A stretch of 64,000 nucleotides of DNA from Delphinapterus leucas (lineage: Eukaryota > Chordata > Mammalia > Artiodactyla > Monodontidae). Shown here piece after piece: positions 61,439-64,000 of this stretch. The stretch is taken from the NCBI RefSeq assembly GCF_002288925.2, contig NW_022098076.1, positions 69,695,004 through 69,759,003 on the forward strand. Direction: 5' to 3'. Both the position numbers and the translations under genes were made by a program. The notes under the pieces are model-generated. The model saw only the letters and a program-made list of their open reading frames with translations, made no database searches and had not been told where the DNA came from. Numbering within the stretch: the stretch's first letter is position 1; every line of letters starts with the position of its first letter.

Positions 61439-63725
61439 TTTTTGTTTTTATTTCCATTTCTCTAGGAGGTGGGTCAAAAAGGATCTTGCTGTGAGTTATG
61501 TCATAGAGTGTTCTGCCTATGTTTTCCTCTAAGAGTTTGATAGTGTCTGGCCTTACATTTAGGTCTTTAATCCATTTTGAGTTTATTTTTGTGTATGGTG
61601 TTAGGGAGTGTTCTAATTTCATTCTTTTACATGTAGCTGTCCAGTTTTCCCAGCACCACTTATGGAAGAGGCTGTCTTTTCTCCACTGTACATTCCTTCC
61701 TCCTTTATCAAAAATAAGGTGACCAGGGGCTTCCCTGGTGGCGCAGTGGTTGAGAGTCTGCCTGCCGATGCTGGGGACACGGGTTCGTGCCCTGGTCCGG
61801 GAAGATCCCACATGCCGCAGAGCGGCTGGGCCCATGAGCCATGGCCGCTGAGCCTGTGCTCCGCAACGGGAGAGGCCACAACAGTGAGAGGCCTGCACAC
61901 CGCCAAAAAAAAAAAAAAAAAAAAATAAGGTGACCATATATGTGTGGGTTTATCTCTGGGCTTTCTATCCTGTTCCACTGATCTATATTTCTGTTTTTGT
62001 GCCAGTACCATACTGTCTTGATTACTGTAGCTTTGAAGTATAGTCTGAAATCAGGGAGCCAGATTCCTCCAGCTCCACTTTTTGTTCTCAAGATTGCTTT
62101 GGCTATTCCAGGTCTTATGTGTTTCCATACAAATTATGAAATTTTTTGTTCTAGTTCTGTGAAAAATGCCAGTCATAGTTTAATATGGATTGCATTGAAT
62201 CTGTAGATTGCTTTGGGTAGTAGAGTCATTTTCACAATGTTGATTGTTCCAATCCAAGAACATGGTATATCTCTCCATCTATTTGTATCATCTTTAATTT
62301 CTTTCATCAGTGTCTTATAATTTTCTGGATACAGTTCTTTTGTCTCCTAAGGTAGGTTTATTCCTAGGAATTTTATTCTTTTGTTGCAGTGGTAAATGGG
62401 AGTGTTTTCTTAATTTCACTTTCAGATTTTTCATCATTAGTGTATAGGAATGCAAGAGATTTATGTGCATTAATTTTGTATCCTGCTACTTTACCAAATT
62501 CATTGATTAGCTCTAGTAGTTTTCTGGTAGCATCTTTACAACAAATGGGACCTAATGAAACTTAAAAGCTTTTGTACAGCAAAGGAAACGATAAACAAGA
62601 TGAAGACAACCCTCAGAATGGGAGAAAATATTTGCAAATGAAGCAACTGACAAAGGATTAATCTCTGAAGTTTACAGCAGCTCATGCAGCTCAATATCAA
62701 AAAAAACAGACAACCCCATCCAAAAATGGGCAGAAGACTTATATAGATGTTTCTCTGAAGAAGATATACAGTTTGCCAACAAACACATGAAAGAATACTC
62801 AATATCATTAATTATTAGAGAAAATGCAAATCAAAACTGCAATGAGATATCATCTCACACCAGTCAGAATGGCCATCATCAAAAAATCTACAGACGATAA
62901 ATGCTGGAGAGGGTGTGGAGAAAAGGGAACCCTCTTGCAGTGTTGGTGGGAATATAAATTGATACAGCCATTATGGAGAACAGTATGGAGGTTCCTTAAA
63001 AAACTAAAAATAGGACTACCATACGATCCAGCAATCCCATTACTGGGCATATACCCTGAGAAAACCATAATTCAAAAAGAGTCAAGTACCACAATGTTCA
63101 TTGCAGCTCTATTTACAATAGCCAGGACGTGGAAGCAACATAAGTGTCCATCAACAGATGAATGGATAAAGAAGATGTGGCACATATATACAATGGAATA
63201 ATACTCAGCCATAAAATAAATGAAATTGAGTTATTTGTAGTGAGGTGGGTGGACCTAAAGACTGTCATATAGAGTGAAGTAAGTTAGAAAGAGAAAAACA
63301 AATACTGTATGCTAACACATATATATGGAATCTAAAAAAAATAATAATAATAAGAAAGAAAAAGAACGTGGTCAGAAGAACCTAGGGGCAAGACGGGAAT
63401 AAATATGCAGACCTACTAGAGAAGGGACTTGAGGATACAGGGAGGGCGAAGGGTAAGCTGGGACAAAGTGAGAGAGTGGCATGGACATATGTACACTTCC
63501 AAACATAAAATAGATAGCTAGTGGGAAGCAGCCACATAGCACAGGGAGATCAGCTCAGTGCTTTGTGACCACCTAGAGGGGTGGGATAGGGAGGGTGGGG
63601 TAGAGGGAGATGCAAGAGGGAAGAGATATGGGGACATATGTATATGTATAACTGATTCACTTTGTTATAAAACAGAAACTGACACACCATTGTAAAGCAA
63701 TTATACCCCAATAAAGATGTTAAAA
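61439..63725 (+). mobile_element. Young L1 with 5' inversion (twin priming)
   Basis: One insertion in two opposed pieces. 61439-62538 is ORF2 sequence in minus orientation. 62539-63725 is the following ORF2 and 3' UTR in plus orientation, ending 'ataaagatgttaaaaaaaa'. A perfect 17-bp duplication 'aaaagactcatgttaca' lies at 61422-61438 and 63726-63742. The left edge of the inverted piece and the start of the plus piece are adjacent in L1 ORF2, so almost nothing was lost. ORF2 fragments survive at 61434-61937 (minus, running into the SINE) and 62824-63201 (plus, 125 codons), without function. A CHR SINE sits inside. Confidence 0.95.
61726..61920 (+). mobile_element. CHR SINE nested in an L1, small deletion
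   Basis: From 'ggggcttccctggtggcgc' to about 20 A. A perfect 16-bp target duplication 'aaaaataaggtgacca' lies at 61710-61725 and 61921-61936 (the right copy shares A's with the tail). About 15 bp is missing around 'gagcctg', which occurs twice in other copies, so the deletion probably arose between those short repeats. The B box is intact. Confidence 0.95.
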
Positions 63726-63742
63726 AAAAGACTCATGTTACA

Positions 63743-64000
63743 AACATAGATAATTTGTTAATCAATAACAAAGTGACAGAAAACTCATTTAAAAAAAATG
63801 AGTAAAATACTTTAAAGGAACTTCACAAAAAAAGTGTATGCAAATTGCCAAAAATCATATAAAAATAGGTTTAATGTGATTTGTCATCTGGTAAATACAA
63901 AATGAAATGCCAATTTTACTACAATACATCTACCAAAAAAGGTAAATTGACAAAGCAAGTAAGTGTTGATGGGCATGTGGATCAACTAGAAACTCAAGCA
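63743..64000 (+). mobile_element. Ancient L1M ORF2, right part
   Basis: Continues the L1M at 60450-61438 after the younger L1. 'ttcacaaaaaaagtgtatgcaaa' and 'aatgaaatgccaattttactac' fit the ORF2 C-terminal region. Runs off the window. Confidence 0.6.

Overview
This window is nuclear DNA of a whale or dolphin (Cetacea), or a very close relative, inside a gene desert. The main evidence is at least ten copies of the tRNA-derived CHR SINE, reading 'gggcttccctggtggcgcag', plus three copies of its longer CHR-1-like form ending in an (aaat)n tail. These are characteristic of cetaceans and hippos. LINE-1 copies of cetartiodactyl type and ancient mammal-wide repeats (L2, MIR, L1M, MER2, MaLR LTR) fill much of the rest. 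I found no host protein-coding gene, tRNA, rRNA or CRISPR array that I can support. Nearly all open frames are pieces of L1 or CHR repeats read in various frames, or chance frames. Family names come from remembered consensus sequences, not a database search, so edges of old repeats are approximate (tens of bases).

Layout. 0.8-3.2 kb: two decayed L1M pieces in opposite orientations. 3.8-9.0 kb: five CHR SINEs, three packed into 7.6-9.0 kb within an old L1M (7.85-10.4 kb). 10.9-12.4 kb: an L2 and a MER2. 13.0-16.5 kb: a fairly young, 5'-truncated minus-strand L1. 17.4-19.6 kb: an ancient plus-strand L1M interrupted by two CHR-1-like SINEs. 19.6-30.8 kb: mostly unassigned AT-rich DNA with L2 and L1M relics, AT microsatellites and two SINEs. 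30.8-34.0 kb: an inverted L1 tail, a MER2, a long minus-strand L1M and a solo MaLR LTR. 34-47 kb: a near-perfect hairpin, L2 and MIR relics, two SINEs and an unidentified repeat present as an inverted pair. 47.5-53.7 kb: a near-full-length but dead L1, with a 100-N assembly gap inside ORF1 flanked by a 275-bp duplication. 54-59.6 kb: L2, MLT1, MIR and L1M relics. 60.4-64 kb: three generations of nested insertion (ancient L1M, a young 5'-inverted L1, and a CHR SINE inside it).

How it works together: there is no operon or gene network here. What can be read is insertion history: target-site duplications, nesting order, 5' inversion by twin priming, and later decay. The points most worth checking are the gap-flanking false duplication, the two inverted L1 structures, the inverted unknown repeat at 42.9/46.1 kb, the hairpin at 34.3 kb, and one weak candidate exon at 7.0 kb.
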